Shown here one piece after another: positions 26,117-34,699 of a stretch of 64,000 nt of DNA. Within the stretch, counting starts at the first letter, position 1. Every line of letters begins with the position of its first letter. A model generated the notes under the pieces. The model made no database searches and was not told where the DNA came from. It was given only the letters and a program-made list of their open reading frames with translations. Position numbers and translations under genes: made by a program. This DNA is from Bacillota bacterium (lineage in GTDB: Bacteria > Bacillota > Clostridia > Oscillospirales > Ruminococcaceae). The stretch is from the NCBI GenBank assembly GCA_023413185.1, contig JAEZQD010000152.1, positions 13,881 through 77,880 on the forward strand, read 5' to 3'.

Positions 26117-26745
26117 CACGCAACGAGTGGCAAAAATTCCGCGTTTCCGGCATAGGCGCGTCCGATGCAGCGTCAATAGTCGGGCTATCTCCCTACAAGT
26201 CAAACGTGCATCTGTGGGAGGAAAAGACGGGCAGGAGAGAGCCGGAGGACATATCTTCAAAACCATACGTCAAATACGGCACGGACGCGGAAAAGCACAT
26301 CAGAGGGCTTTATGAACTCGACCACCCCGAGCACAAGGTCATATACAAGGACTTTGACATTGTGTCGCATCCAGAGCACCAGTTTATCTTTGCCACTCTT
26401 GACGGGCGACTTTATGACGGCGCACGGTACGGCGTTTTAGAGGTCAAAACGTGCGACATAAACCGTTCGACCGATTGGCAAAAATGGGACGGCAAAGTGC
26501 CAGACAACTACTATGTGCAACTACTTCACCAGTTGCTTGCAAGCGGTTTTGATTTTGCGGTGCTGACCGCGAAACTACGGTACACAGGCAAAGACGGCAA
26601 GGCGTCGTCGATAATTAAGCCGCCCTATGTTTTTGAGCGGCAAGACCTAGCGGATGACCTTGATTATCTCCTGACAAAAGAGATTGAGTGGTGGAGATGC
26701 GTAACCACTAATACCAGACCGGCACTGATTTTGCCGGAGATTTAG
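26113..26745 (+). CDS. YqaJ-type phage exonuclease (lambda exo family)
   Basis: 5'-3' exonuclease making single-stranded tails for RecT. 210 residues; IGASDAASIVGLSPYKS near the start, GTDAEKHI, and the PD-(D/E)xK core ATLDGRLYD...GVLEVKT. Next but one to RecT, the standard pairing. Confidence 0.92.
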   Translation: MTRNEWQKFRVSGIGASDAASIVGLSPYKSNVHLWEEKTGRREPEDISSKPYVKYGTDAEKHIRGLYELDHPEHKVIYKDFDIVSHPEHQFIFATLDGRLYDGARYGVLEVKTCDINRSTDWQKWDGKVPDNYYVQLLHQLLASGFDFAVLTAKLRYTGKDGKASSIIKPPYVFERQDLADDLDYLLTKEIEWWRCVTTNTRPALILPEI

Positions 26746-26754
26746 GAGGCAGAA

Positions 26755-27594
26755 ATGCTTGAACTTATCATGGCGACCGACCTTGAAAAGTCTTTGCCTG
26801 CACAGATTGATTTTAATTTCGACGCGCTGAAAACCGCGCTTACCGAGAGCGTAGAACGGTATAACAATCTTGTCGTGACCGAGGACGCGATACAGTCCGC
26901 GAAGAAAGACCGCGCGAACCTCAACAATCTTGTTAAAGCACTAGATGGAAAGCGGATTGAGGTAAAAAAGCAGTGCCTTGTGCCGTATGAGGACTTCGAG
27001 CGCAAAATTAAGGAGCTAACCGCCCTTGTCGGCAAACCAATTTTAGCAATCGACAATCAGGTTAAGGCGTTTGAACAAGCAAAGGTTGCCGAAAAACGCG
27101 GCGCAATCGAGCGGTTTTACAACGACAACGCAAGTGATGTTTCGGAACTTGTTCCTCTCGACCGCATTGTGAACCCCAAATGGGCTAACGCCACCGTGCC
27201 GCTGCTGCAAGTGACACAAGATTTACTTGACAGGGCAGCAAAGGTACGGAACGACTTAAAGCTAATTGCCACGATAGGCGGCGAGTACGCAACGCAGATG
27301 CAAGACACGCATTTGCGCACCCTTGATATGTCTGCCGCTCTTGCCGATAAAAAGCGGCTAGAGGAGCAGGCGGCGGCATTGAAAAAGGTTGCTCCTGTTG
27401 AGCCGCCAAAGCTTATTGAATACGAACCCACACAGCCGCCCGTAAATGCCCCTGCAAGCGTTGTTCAGCCCGCCACGACGCAGGAGCCGACTAAGGACAT
27501 TAGGGTCGTATTTTATGCCACCACGGCGGCGTTCCGCGAAGAAATGCGGGCATTGACCGAGAAGCACAATATTACGTACGGAGGTATCAAGTAA
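26755..27594 (+). CDS. DUF1351-type phage recombination-associated protein
   Basis: 279 residues; long helical region (VEKRGAIERFY-type, residues 20-230) and proline-rich linker before a C-terminal domain (VVFYATTAAFREEMRALTEK). DUF1351 proteins sit between exonuclease and RecT in many Firmicute phages. Stop overlaps the RecT start. Confidence 0.8.
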   Translation: MLELIMATDLEKSLPAQIDFNFDALKTALTESVERYNNLVVTEDAIQSAKKDRANLNNLVKALDGKRIEVKKQCLVPYEDFERKIKELTALVGKPILAIDNQVKAFEQAKVAEKRGAIERFYNDNASDVSELVPLDRIVNPKWANATVPLLQVTQDLLDRAAKVRNDLKLIATIGGEYATQMQDTHLRTLDMSAALADKKRLEEQAAALKKVAPVEPPKLIEYEPTQPPVNAPASVVQPATTQEPTKDIRVVFYATTAAFREEMRALTEKHNITYGGIK

Positions 27595-28430
27595 TGGCAG
27601 GAAACAGTTTGGTCAAACAGCACCCCAAATTTAGCGTCGCTATACAATCCGACGGGTACAAAAACCTAATAAATAACACACTGGGCGACCCCAAACGCGC
27701 ACAACGGTTTGTCGCGGCCATATCAAGCGCGGTTGCCACGAATCCCGACTTACAGGCGTGTGACGCGGGCACAATCCTGTCTAGTGCACTACTTGGCGAG
27801 AGCCTCAATCTTTCCCCGTCCCCGCAACTTGGACAGTATTATCTTGTCCCGTTTAACGACAACAAGAACAACCGCAAGGTAGCGCAATTCCAGCTTGGGT
27901 ACAAGGGTTATATCCAGCTTGCTATCCGTTCGGGGCAGTACAAAAAAATAAACGTGATAGCCATAAAAGAGGGAGAGCTGCAGAACTTCGACCCGCTTAA
28001 TGAGGTTATAGACGCGATTTTAATCGAGGACGAGGAACAGCGCGAAAACGCCGCTACCGTGGGTTACTACGCGATGTTCGAATACCTTAACGGGTTCAGA
28101 AAAGCAATGTATTGGAGCCGCGCAAAAATGGAGGCACACGCCCTTAAATATTCCAAAGGCTACGCGGCAAAAAAAGGCTACACTTTTTGGGAAAAGGACT
28201 TTGACGGCATGGCGTTTAAAACAATGCTGCGCCAGCTCATAAGCAAGTGGGGTATTATGTCTATCGAGATGCAGAGTGCGTTCGAAAACGACATGGCTGT
28301 TGTGCACGAGGGCGGCAAGGTAGAATTCGTTGACAATCTGCCTGATGCAGAGTACGCCGTTGCGGATGAGAAACAGCCAGAACAGCCCGCAGAACCCGCA
28401 GAAGTCGAGAGCGACGACCCGTTAAAGTAA
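27594..28430 (+). CDS. recT: RecT-family single-strand annealing protein
   Basis: 278 residues. Signature regions: NPDLQACDAGTILSSALLGE, LNLSPSPQLGQYYLVPF, FQLGYKGYIQLAIRSGQY and FKTMLRQLISKWG. Anneals strands produced by the YqaJ nuclease. Acidic tail (EQPAEPAEVESDDPLK) may contact SSB or partner proteins. Confidence 0.93.
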   Translation: MAGNSLVKQHPKFSVAIQSDGYKNLINNTLGDPKRAQRFVAAISSAVATNPDLQACDAGTILSSALLGESLNLSPSPQLGQYYLVPFNDNKNNRKVAQFQLGYKGYIQLAIRSGQYKKINVIAIKEGELQNFDPLNEVIDAILIEDEEQRENAATVGYYAMFEYLNGFRKAMYWSRAKMEAHALKYSKGYAAKKGYTFWEKDFDGMAFKTMLRQLISKWGIMSIEMQSAFENDMAVVHEGGKVEFVDNLPDAEYAVADEKQPEQPAEPAEVESDDPLK

Positions 28431-28443
28431 AGGAGGCGCGGCG

Positions 28444-29100
28444 ATGATTAAAGGCTACATATCGGCGTATGACGGCGAAAACCTGACAGTCGTCGCCCCT
28501 TTTGCCGATGGCTATTTGCTCGACCGCCGCGAAATTACCGAGTGCGAGATAAGGCTTGACGATGGTCGCACCATCAGTGCAGACCAACGCAAAAAGATAT
28601 ATGCCACAATGAGAGATATATCCATATGGAGCGGTCACACGCCGGACGAGATTAAGGCACTGCTCAAGTATGACTACATCGCCAAGACCGGTGCGGATTA
28701 TTTTAGCCTGTCTGATGTCGATATGACTACCGCCAACGAGTTTTTGACGCACATCATTGAGTTTTGCATCGAGAGCGACATCCCTTGTGATGACAATCTA
28801 ATCGACCGGTCGCCGGATGTGGCGCGCTATATCTACGCCTGCGCAATTAACAAAAAATGCGTGTGCTGCGGCGGTAAAGCAGAGCCTCACCATCTTGACG
28901 CGGTCGGAGCAGGGCGAAACCGAAAAGAAATTATCCATCTTGGAATGTCCATGCTGCCGCTTTGCCGGACGCATCATAGCGAGGCACACACGATTGGCAA
29001 GGACACGTTTTGCAACAAATATCATGCGTTCGGCATTAAGGCAGACAGGGCGATTTGCGAGACTTATAAACTACGACAAAGGAGCAAAAAGGCATGTTAA
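28444..29100 (+). CDS. Putative HNHc nuclease of phage type
   Basis: 218 residues. N-terminal helical region, then a zinc/HNH region: CVCCGGKAEPHHLDAVG, LPLCRTHHSEAHTIG. Matches the HNHc nucleases often encoded between RecT and SSB in Firmicute phages, where they take part in replication or recombination. AAAGGAGG before ATG. Confidence 0.85.
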   Translation: MIKGYISAYDGENLTVVAPFADGYLLDRREITECEIRLDDGRTISADQRKKIYATMRDISIWSGHTPDEIKALLKYDYIAKTGADYFSLSDVDMTTANEFLTHIIEFCIESDIPCDDNLIDRSPDVARYIYACAINKKCVCCGGKAEPHHLDAVGAGRNRKEIIHLGMSMLPLCRTHHSEAHTIGKDTFCNKYHAFGIKADRAICETYKLRQRSKKAC

Positions 29101-29513
29101 ACAAGGCAATCCTCATGGGACGCATCACAGCAGAGCCAGAGTTAAGGCGCACAAAGACCGACATTGCTGTGTGTAAGATTACGATCGCCGTCGACCGCAA
29201 TTTTAAATCAGGCGGAGAGCGCGAGACAGATTTTATCGACATTGTGGCGTGGCGGCAGACCGCAGAATTTATTTGCAAGTATTTCAAAAAAGGCGACCTG
29301 ATAGCGGTTGACGGCAAAATCCAGACCCGCAGTTATACCGACAATCAAGGAGTGAAACGCAAGGCGTTTGAGGTTGTAGCGGATAACGTGAGTTTTTGCG
29401 GCGGGAAGAAAGAAACCCCGCTTGACAGAGTGGAGAGAGCGGCGAAGAATGCAGGCATTGAGGTTAACGGAGATTTTACGGTTGTTGCATCCGGAGACGA
29501 CCTGCCGTTTTAA
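29094..29513 (+). CDS. ssb: Single-stranded DNA-binding protein
   Basis: 139 residues; OB fold from MLNKAILMGRITAEPELRRT to about residue 108, then a short linker and the conserved acidic tip GDDLPF that recruits partners. Start lies within the end of the HNH gene. Confidence 0.95.
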   Translation: MLNKAILMGRITAEPELRRTKTDIAVCKITIAVDRNFKSGGERETDFIDIVAWRQTAEFICKYFKKGDLIAVDGKIQTRSYTDNQGVKRKAFEVVADNVSFCGGKKETPLDRVERAAKNAGIEVNGDFTVVASGDDLPF

Positions 29514-29525
29514 AGGGGTGATATT

Positions 29526-30323
29526 TTGGACTACAGCTTTAACGGAGAAATCGCAAAACTGTACGGCGTTGACGAGGCGGTTTTTATCCACAACCTGTAC
29601 TGGTGGATAGCGAAAAACGAAGCCAACGGGCGGCATTACTACGACGGGCGAAATTGGACGTATAACAGCATGGATGCGTTTGCAAGGCTGTTTCCGTTTT
29701 GGAGCGCAAGGCAAGTTCGCCGTATTGTAAAAAAACTGTACGAGAATGGCGCGATACATATTGGCAATTACAATCAACGAGGGTTTGACCGCACCCAGTG
29801 GTATGCATTAGACCAATCGGTCACAGCATTATACCAAATAGGCGATTCCATTCGACCAAACAGTCAAATGGAAGTGACAGAACAGTCAAATGGAAGTGAC
29901 CAAACAGTCAGACCAATACCAGATAGTAAACCAGATAGTAAACCAGATATAAACACAGATACGGAGAAAACGTCCTGTAAACAAATATCGGAACTGTTTA
30001 ACTCAACCTGCAAATCCTACGCATCCGTAACAAAACTGTCCGAATCCCGCAAAAAAGCAATCAAGGCACGGTTGGCTGACGGGTACATACTGGATGACTT
30101 CCAAACACTATTCGCAAAAGCCGAGGCATCAGACTTTTTGCGCGGCATGGTGAAATCCAAAGGTCACGAAAACTGGAAAGCCACGTTTGACTGGCTGATA
30201 ACCGACCGAAATATGCCAAGGGTGATTGAGGGTGTGTTTGACAACAAGGCAAAGCAATCGTCAGGCAGTTTGAACATGGAGCTTATCGAGAACGAGGGGC
30301 TTTACTACGTGCCGAAGCTGTGA
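29526..30323 (+). CDS. Phage replication initiator (replisome organizer type)
   Basis: 265 residues from a TTG start. Residues 1-100 form a winged-helix region (VFIHNLYWWI, MDAFARLFPFWSARQVRRIV); the C-terminal part (about 140-260) has AIKARLADG, FLRGMVKSKGHENWKATFDW and ends in a conserved loader-type tail. The central low-complexity region (about 112-145) is encoded by direct DNA repeats that could be the origin. Expected to load host helicase. Confidence 0.8.
   Translation: MDYSFNGEIAKLYGVDEAVFIHNLYWWIAKNEANGRHYYDGRNWTYNSMDAFARLFPFWSARQVRRIVKKLYENGAIHIGNYNQRGFDRTQWYALDQSVTALYQIGDSIRPNSQMEVTEQSNGSDQTVRPIPDSKPDSKPDINTDTEKTSCKQISELFNSTCKSYASVTKLSESRKKAIKARLADGYILDDFQTLFAKAEASDFLRGMVKSKGHENWKATFDWLITDRNMPRVIEGVFDNKAKQSSGSLNMELIENEGLYYVPKL
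29860..29950. repeat. Direct repeats inside the initiator gene, candidate phage origin
   Basis: A 19-bp unit (ACAGTCAAATGGAAGTGAC) at 29860-29878 and 29882-29900, period 22, plus the partial third ACAGTCAGACC; then CCAGATAGTAAA at 29919-29930 and 29931-29942 with a third partial. Such iterons inside the initiator gene mark origins in many lambdoid and siphophages. Confidence 0.6.
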
Positions 30324-30363
30324 CAATTTGTTGACCTTAACAAAATGATTGGAGGAACAACGC

Positions 30364-30549
30364 GTGTTTGAAAGTTTAATAGGCAAAAGGGTAATTATAA
30401 CGGGCGACCACCCGTGGGCTGGCGAAACCGGAGTTGTCGAAGCTGTGAAAACAACGTCGTTCGGAAAAACGGGCATGATTGTAACGCTCGACAACGGAAA
30501 TTCGTGTTTTGTCTTTAGCGGCGCTCAGGTAAAGCAGCTAAAAGCATGA
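30364..30549 (+). CDS. Hypothetical 61-residue SH3-like protein
   Basis: GTG start 8 bases after GGAGG. Beta-rich (KRVIITGDHPWAGETGVV, MIVTLDNGNSCFVF), KOW/SH3-like. Ends overlapping the DUF1064 gene. Function unknown. Confidence 0.65.
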   Translation: MFESLIGKRVIITGDHPWAGETGVVEAVKTTSFGKTGMIVTLDNGNSCFVFSGAQVKQLKA

Positions 30550-30896
30550 ACTGGTCAGAGGAAGAATACGCCGCATACTTAGCGCGAACCGGCAAACCAG
30601 CACCAAAACCCAAAAAATCAAAGTACAACAACTGCCGCACAAACGGTCACGCGTCAAAACATGAGGATGATGTTGCTGCCGATTTACACATGAGGGCAAA
30701 AGCGGAGCGAATAACCGTTTTGGAGCAAGTACCGTTTGAGTTGGTCGGCGGGGTTAAGTACATAGCGGACTTTGTGATACTCCACCCCAACGGCACATAC
30801 GAGGTTTTGGACGCGAAAGGGATGCGAACGGACGTGTACAAAATTAAGAAAAAACAATTTGAATCCCTGTGGGAGCAGGAATTAAAGGAGGTTTGA
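30546..30896 (+). CDS. DUF1064 phage nuclease-like protein
   Basis: 116 residues; SKYNN near 24 and HASKHEDDVAADLHMRAK, then PFEL, YIADFVI, YEVLDAKG: the DUF1064 pattern, a PD-(D/E)xK-like fold thought to act in phage recombination as a Holliday-junction-type nuclease. Early operon. Confidence 0.85.
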   Translation: MNWSEEEYAAYLARTGKPAPKPKKSKYNNCRTNGHASKHEDDVAADLHMRAKAERITVLEQVPFELVGGVKYIADFVILHPNGTYEVLDAKGMRTDVYKIKKKQFESLWEQELKEV

Positions 30897-30899
30897 CAA

Positions 30900-31322
30900 T
30901 TGAACTTAAACGAACTAGCAAAAGAAATCCACGAAAACGCGGTGGCGCATGGATGGTGGGACGAGCCGAGAAGCTTCGGGGAAATAGTTGCCTTGTGCCA
31001 TTCGGAACTATCTGAAGCATTGGAAGAACACAGGGACGGCAGGGCGAATGTGTGGTTTGCCTGCATCCCAACGGATGCGTTTGCCGGATGCAGAAACATG
31101 ACGCACTGCAAAAACAATAAAAGCAATCTTGGGTGCAAAAGCCTTCAATTGTGCCGGTATAAAGACAAGAAGCCAGAAGGGATTGCGGTAGAAATGGCAG
31201 ACTGCCTTATCCGAATACTTGACTGGTGCGGCAAAGAGGGCATCGACATTGACGAGATTGTCCGTATCAAACATGAGTACAACAAAACCAGACCGTACAA
31301 GCACGGGGGCAAGCTGATATGA
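30900..31322 (+). CDS. MazG-like nucleotide pyrophosphohydrolase
   Basis: 140 residues from a TTG start after AAGGAGG. All-alpha NTP pyrophosphatase pattern: LCHSELSEALEEHR (EExxE-like metal site) and EMADCLIRILDWCGKEGID. A Cys-rich insert (residues 59-87, CRNMTHCKNN and CKSLQLC) is unusual for the fold. May clean or alter nucleotide pools during infection. Confidence 0.8.
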   Translation: MNLNELAKEIHENAVAHGWWDEPRSFGEIVALCHSELSEALEEHRDGRANVWFACIPTDAFAGCRNMTHCKNNKSNLGCKSLQLCRYKDKKPEGIAVEMADCLIRILDWCGKEGIDIDEIVRIKHEYNKTRPYKHGGKLI

Positions 31323-32026
31323 CCAGAGAACAATTACTATCGGTCGCGCGATCGATTTTGTTTAACACCGAAACGGTACGAGCGATATTGGACGGGCGCA
31401 AGACGGTTACAAGGCGGGTTGTTAAGGGCTTGCCTGACTGCAACCTTATGTATCTTGAAACAAATCCGTCTGTTTACACGGAGGACAATCCAGACAAAGA
31501 AAGAACGCTTAACGGTCTATGGGCGATATTCGAATCATGTGGTGACGAATATGAAGAATGCCCAATGCGGAAGTCTGCATACAAAGTTGGCGACATCCTC
31601 TATGTGCGGGAAACGTTCCACCAAAATTATGACGGTTCATACGCTTATAAAGCGTATTCTCCTACAAATTCTGGTTGGTCGCCATCCATCCACATGCCAA
31701 AAGAAGCCGCCCGTATCTTCTTGCGCGTTACCGATGTGCGGGTGGAAAGGTTGCAGGATATCACAGAGGAACAGGCTAAGAATGAGGGAATATCAGAACA
31801 AGAAATTATTAAAGCTTGGAATTCAGTTTATAAGCACAAGGGCGGTTTCACAGAGAAAATATCCGAAAACCTTATCAGATTGTTTGGCACAGATAGCCAC
31901 ATAATCTATGTCTTTAAAAACCTATGGAACAGCACAATCAAAAAACAAGACCTCAACCGCTACGATTGGGACGCAAACCCGTGGGTATGGGTCTATGAAC
32001 TTGAAAGGGTGATTGAGGACGCATGA
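31319..32026 (+). CDS. ASCH/PUA-like phage protein
   Basis: 235 residues. MAETVRAILDGRKTVTRRVV-like start (here NTETVRAILDGRKTVTRRVV), YKVGDILYVRETF, MPKEAARIFLRVTDVRVERL and a C-terminal NPWVWVYELE: the layout of phage ASCH-type proteins, an RNA- or modified-base-binding fold. Start overlaps the previous stop. Confidence 0.75.
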   Translation: MTREQLLSVARSILFNTETVRAILDGRKTVTRRVVKGLPDCNLMYLETNPSVYTEDNPDKERTLNGLWAIFESCGDEYEECPMRKSAYKVGDILYVRETFHQNYDGSYAYKAYSPTNSGWSPSIHMPKEAARIFLRVTDVRVERLQDITEEQAKNEGISEQEIIKAWNSVYKHKGGFTEKISENLIRLFGTDSHIIYVFKNLWNSTIKKQDLNRYDWDANPWVWVYELERVIEDA

Positions 32027-32841
32027 AGTACATTGTCTGTTATTCGGGCGGTCACTCATCCGCGCTGGTTGCGATTGAAGCCGTAAGAAAGGCAGGGAAA
32101 GAAAGCGTAATATTGCTAAATCACGACATATCAAGCGAAGCAGAACACGCAGACATAAAACGATTTAAGCAAGAGGTGGCAGACTACCTTGATTTGCCGA
32201 TAACGTACGCAAACGCGGATGGCTTTGAGACGCTAACACCGCTTGAGGTTTGCAGACGACGCGGGGTGTTTGTAAACCCAAGTACACAGCAAGCATTATG
32301 CACTTACTACCTCAAAACAGAGCCTTTTTACAAATGGCTTAAAGAAAACTATCCGTCATCCGCAGAACGCCCAAGAGAGGACGTAAAAATACTTTACGGG
32401 TTTGATGCTGACGAGCCGGACAGAATAACGCGAAAAGTCGGCGTAATGGCAACAATGGGGCACTACACGGACTACCCGCTTGCATTTTGGAAAAGAACCA
32501 TAGAAAACACTGAATCAATCGGGATAAGCCGCCCGTTGACCTACAAAATTTTTAAGCACGCGAATTGTTTCCCTTGCTTAAAGGCGGGAAAACAACACTG
32601 GTACATAGCATACTGCCTTAAACGCAAGCAGTTTGACGAAGCGGCTGTGCTGGAAAAAGAAATCGGGCACACGTTACTCAAGGGCGTATCGCTAGAAGAA
32701 TGCGTACCGGAATTTGAGCGAATGGTTGAGTGTGGCATGTGCCCGAACGACCGAGAAAATAGTGCGTCGTTTTGGGCAAAAGTAAACAACGCAATACCAG
32801 ACCAACAAACATTACTGCCGTGCGATTGTGCGATTTTATAG
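32023..32841 (+). CDS. PAPS-reductase-like ATP pyrophosphatase with Cys clusters
   Basis: 272 residues. N-terminal PP-loop variant YSGGHSSALVAIEA, LLNHD, then ILYGFDADEPDR. Eight or more cysteines in pairs (FKHANCFPCLKAGK, CGMCPN, LPCDCAIL) suggest an iron-sulphur or zinc site. Related phage genes are annotated as phosphoadenosine phosphosulfate reductase family; they may activate sulphur or modify nucleic acid rather than assimilate sulphate. Overlaps the ASCH gene, so possibly functionally paired. Confidence 0.8.
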   Translation: MKYIVCYSGGHSSALVAIEAVRKAGKESVILLNHDISSEAEHADIKRFKQEVADYLDLPITYANADGFETLTPLEVCRRRGVFVNPSTQQALCTYYLKTEPFYKWLKENYPSSAERPREDVKILYGFDADEPDRITRKVGVMATMGHYTDYPLAFWKRTIENTESIGISRPLTYKIFKHANCFPCLKAGKQHWYIAYCLKRKQFDEAAVLEKEIGHTLLKGVSLEECVPEFERMVECGMCPNDRENSASFWAKVNNAIPDQQTLLPCDCAIL

Positions 32842-32849
32842 GAGGATTT

Positions 32850-33401
32850 ATGAAAAAACTACTATGTTTTATCCTTGCCGTCATGGTGGCGGCAACTACG
32901 GTATACGCCAAGACAGCAATTGACCTAACAGCCGACTACGACAAGCCAACGGTCGAGGAACTAGAAGCGGGATTGCTATTTGAACTTAAACCATACGCGG
33001 CTGAATACTTGGCGGCGGCGGAGGAATACGGCGTTAATGTTTACTTTCTCTGCGCAAAGGATGGACTTGAATCATGGTGGGGTCAAGACACAATAGCCAA
33101 AAACAATCTAGGCGGGTGGAGGCTTGACAGCGGCGAATATAAGCCGTTTGACAGCGTGGAGGAATCTATCTGGTACAGGGCAAAAAACATAAAGGTTATG
33201 TACCTCACGCCGAAGCCGACAAACGCAGACCCCGAGGATATAACGGGTGATTACTTCACAGGCTACACGCTAGAGGACGTTAATGTTTACTACAACGGCA
33301 CTGACGCGTGGCTAAAGGCAGTAAACGGCATCTGGTACGACATTGAGTGGCGCGTTGGGAAGTACCGGAAGGAAATGGAGGGCAACCATGCGGACGATTG
33401 A
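32850..33401 (+). CDS. Exported glucosaminidase-like protein
   Basis: 183 residues with a clean signal peptide (KKLLCFILAVMVAATTVYA). The mature part resembles the lysozyme-like endo-N-acetylglucosaminidase fold: YLAAAEEYGVNVYFLCAKDG, ESWWGQDTIAKNNLGGW, SVEESIWYRAKNI. Possible acid residue Glu in GLESWWG. It lies among replication genes, far from the lysis cassette. AGGAGG before ATG. Confidence 0.75.
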   Translation: MKKLLCFILAVMVAATTVYAKTAIDLTADYDKPTVEELEAGLLFELKPYAAEYLAAAEEYGVNVYFLCAKDGLESWWGQDTIAKNNLGGWRLDSGEYKPFDSVEESIWYRAKNIKVMYLTPKPTNADPEDITGDYFTGYTLEDVNVYYNGTDAWLKAVNGIWYDIEWRVGKYRKEMEGNHADD

Positions 33402-33813
33402 GGAAATCAAGGCTAACATAAAACAAATGGGCGCATTGGAACCGGAGATTGGCGAGCGCAGTTGTTTACAAAGAGAACTGTACAGGGCAATTACAGACAG
33501 CATCCCGCTTGACCGCTTAGAAGAAATCTGCAACGCCGAGCGCGAGGGGCGGTGCGTGGTGTTGCCGTGCAGGGTTGGGGATACGGTGTATTTTATTAAG
33601 AGTTGCTTTTCCTACGCTAAAAGTCCTATGCGAGGCACGGTGTGCATGATAAAGACTTTTTCGGAAAGAAACACATTTACATTTGGCGTTATTATGGAAG
33701 GCAGCAATCAAGAGCGAAGCTTTACTGCTTTTGACATTGGCAAAACCGCATTCCTCACCCGCGAAGCCGCAGAACAGGCGTTAAAGGAGCGTGAGCAAGA
33801 TGAACAAGTATGA
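33388..33813 (+). CDS. Conserved phage hypothetical protein, 141 residues
   Basis: ATG preceded by GGAGG. The middle (RCVVLPCRVGDTVYFI) and C-terminus (FTAFDIGKTAFLTREAAEQALKER) match a beta-barrel type protein common in Firmicute phage early regions, function unknown. Confidence 0.75.
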   Translation: MRTIEEIKANIKQMGALEPEIGERSCLQRELYRAITDSIPLDRLEEICNAEREGRCVVLPCRVGDTVYFIKSCFSYAKSPMRGTVCMIKTFSERNTFTFGVIMEGSNQERSFTAFDIGKTAFLTREAAEQALKEREQDEQV

Positions 33814-34141
33814 GCAATCAATTGTTGACCGTCTGCGGTACGGACTGTATGGGCGGTTTTCGGTAACTCTCGGAGCAGACGAAGTACACATACCAATGAA
33901 CGCCATAGAGGAAAACGAAAAGCTTCGCGCCGACTTCGCCCGTGTTACTGCGGAGAGAGACGCGGCGGTGGAGGATATCAAGCACAACAACAACTGCACC
34001 GTCTGCGCTTACGGGCTGAGCCAAGGAGACTGCGAAACCAACGACTACGACTGCGAAAACTGCCGCGCCAATTGCGAGTGCAAAAGTTGCCGCAACGAAA
34101 ACAATTGGAAATGGCGCGGCATGAAGGAGGTTTTGAAATGA
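33800..34141 (+). CDS. Cys-rich phage protein, 113 residues
   Basis: ATG at 33800 has AAGGAG 10 bases upstream; a GTG at 33791 is too close to it. The C-terminal half carries about ten cysteines (CTVCAYG, CETNDYDCENCRANCECKSC), a probable zinc-binding module. Ends overlapping the next gene. Confidence 0.7.
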   Translation: MNKYEQSIVDRLRYGLYGRFSVTLGADEVHIPMNAIEENEKLRADFARVTAERDAAVEDIKHNNNCTVCAYGLSQGDCETNDYDCENCRANCECKSCRNENNWKWRGMKEVLK

Positions 34142-34536
34142 CTGTAAAGGCGTGTGAGAGGTGCGGAAAGACGTTTAACTCATATTTTTACGAAACAATG
34201 TGCTATAAGTGCCAGACCGAAAAGAACCTTGAAGATGTGAGGGAAAGCATATTGTCCGGAGAAGAAACAAGTACCGACTGCGAAAGCGATGTAATCTGTC
34301 CGTGGTGTTGCGAAGTGATAGAGGGAGACTGCGAAACAAGCGAGTTTTACGAAGATGGTACACATGTTTTTGACTGTCCTTTCTGCGAAAAGGAATTTAC
34401 ATTGTCCACAAGCGTGTCCTATACATACTCCACGGAACGAGAACTCCCAGACTATGTTTTGCGGGAACGCGAGTACAGGAGGTTGGAACGGGAGAAGTTT
34501 ATTGCTCGGTCTCAGAAGGAGGACAACAATGTCTAA
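34138..34536 (+). CDS. Zinc-ribbon phage protein, 132 residues
   Basis: Two zinc-ribbon-like units: ACERCGKTF with CYKCQTEKN (residues 6-30), and CPWCCEVIEGDC with FDCPFCEKEFT. Basic, Arg/Glu-rich tail. Coupled by ATGA overlap. May bind nucleic acid. Confidence 0.7.
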   Translation: MTVKACERCGKTFNSYFYETMCYKCQTEKNLEDVRESILSGEETSTDCESDVICPWCCEVIEGDCETSEFYEDGTHVFDCPFCEKEFTLSTSVSYTYSTERELPDYVLREREYRRLEREKFIARSQKEDNNV

Positions 34537-34699
34537 AATCACAATAACCGTTACGATACCAAGCGGAGACACTTGCGCGGGCTGTCGGCATCAGTCAATG
34601 GGAAACGATGGGTGTTTGCTGTTTAAGGAGATTCGGAGCAGGCGGGACGGAGAATATGTCAAATGTGCATTGTGTAAGGAGGCTGCCAATGGCGATTAA
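34529..34699 (+). CDS. Small zinc-binding phage protein, 56 residues
   Basis: Begins within the preceding gene after AAGGAGG. CAGCRH, CLLF and CALCKEA indicate one zinc site. Unknown function. Confidence 0.65.
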   Translation: MSKITITVTIPSGDTCAGCRHQSMGNDGCLLFKEIRSRRDGEYVKCALCKEAANGD

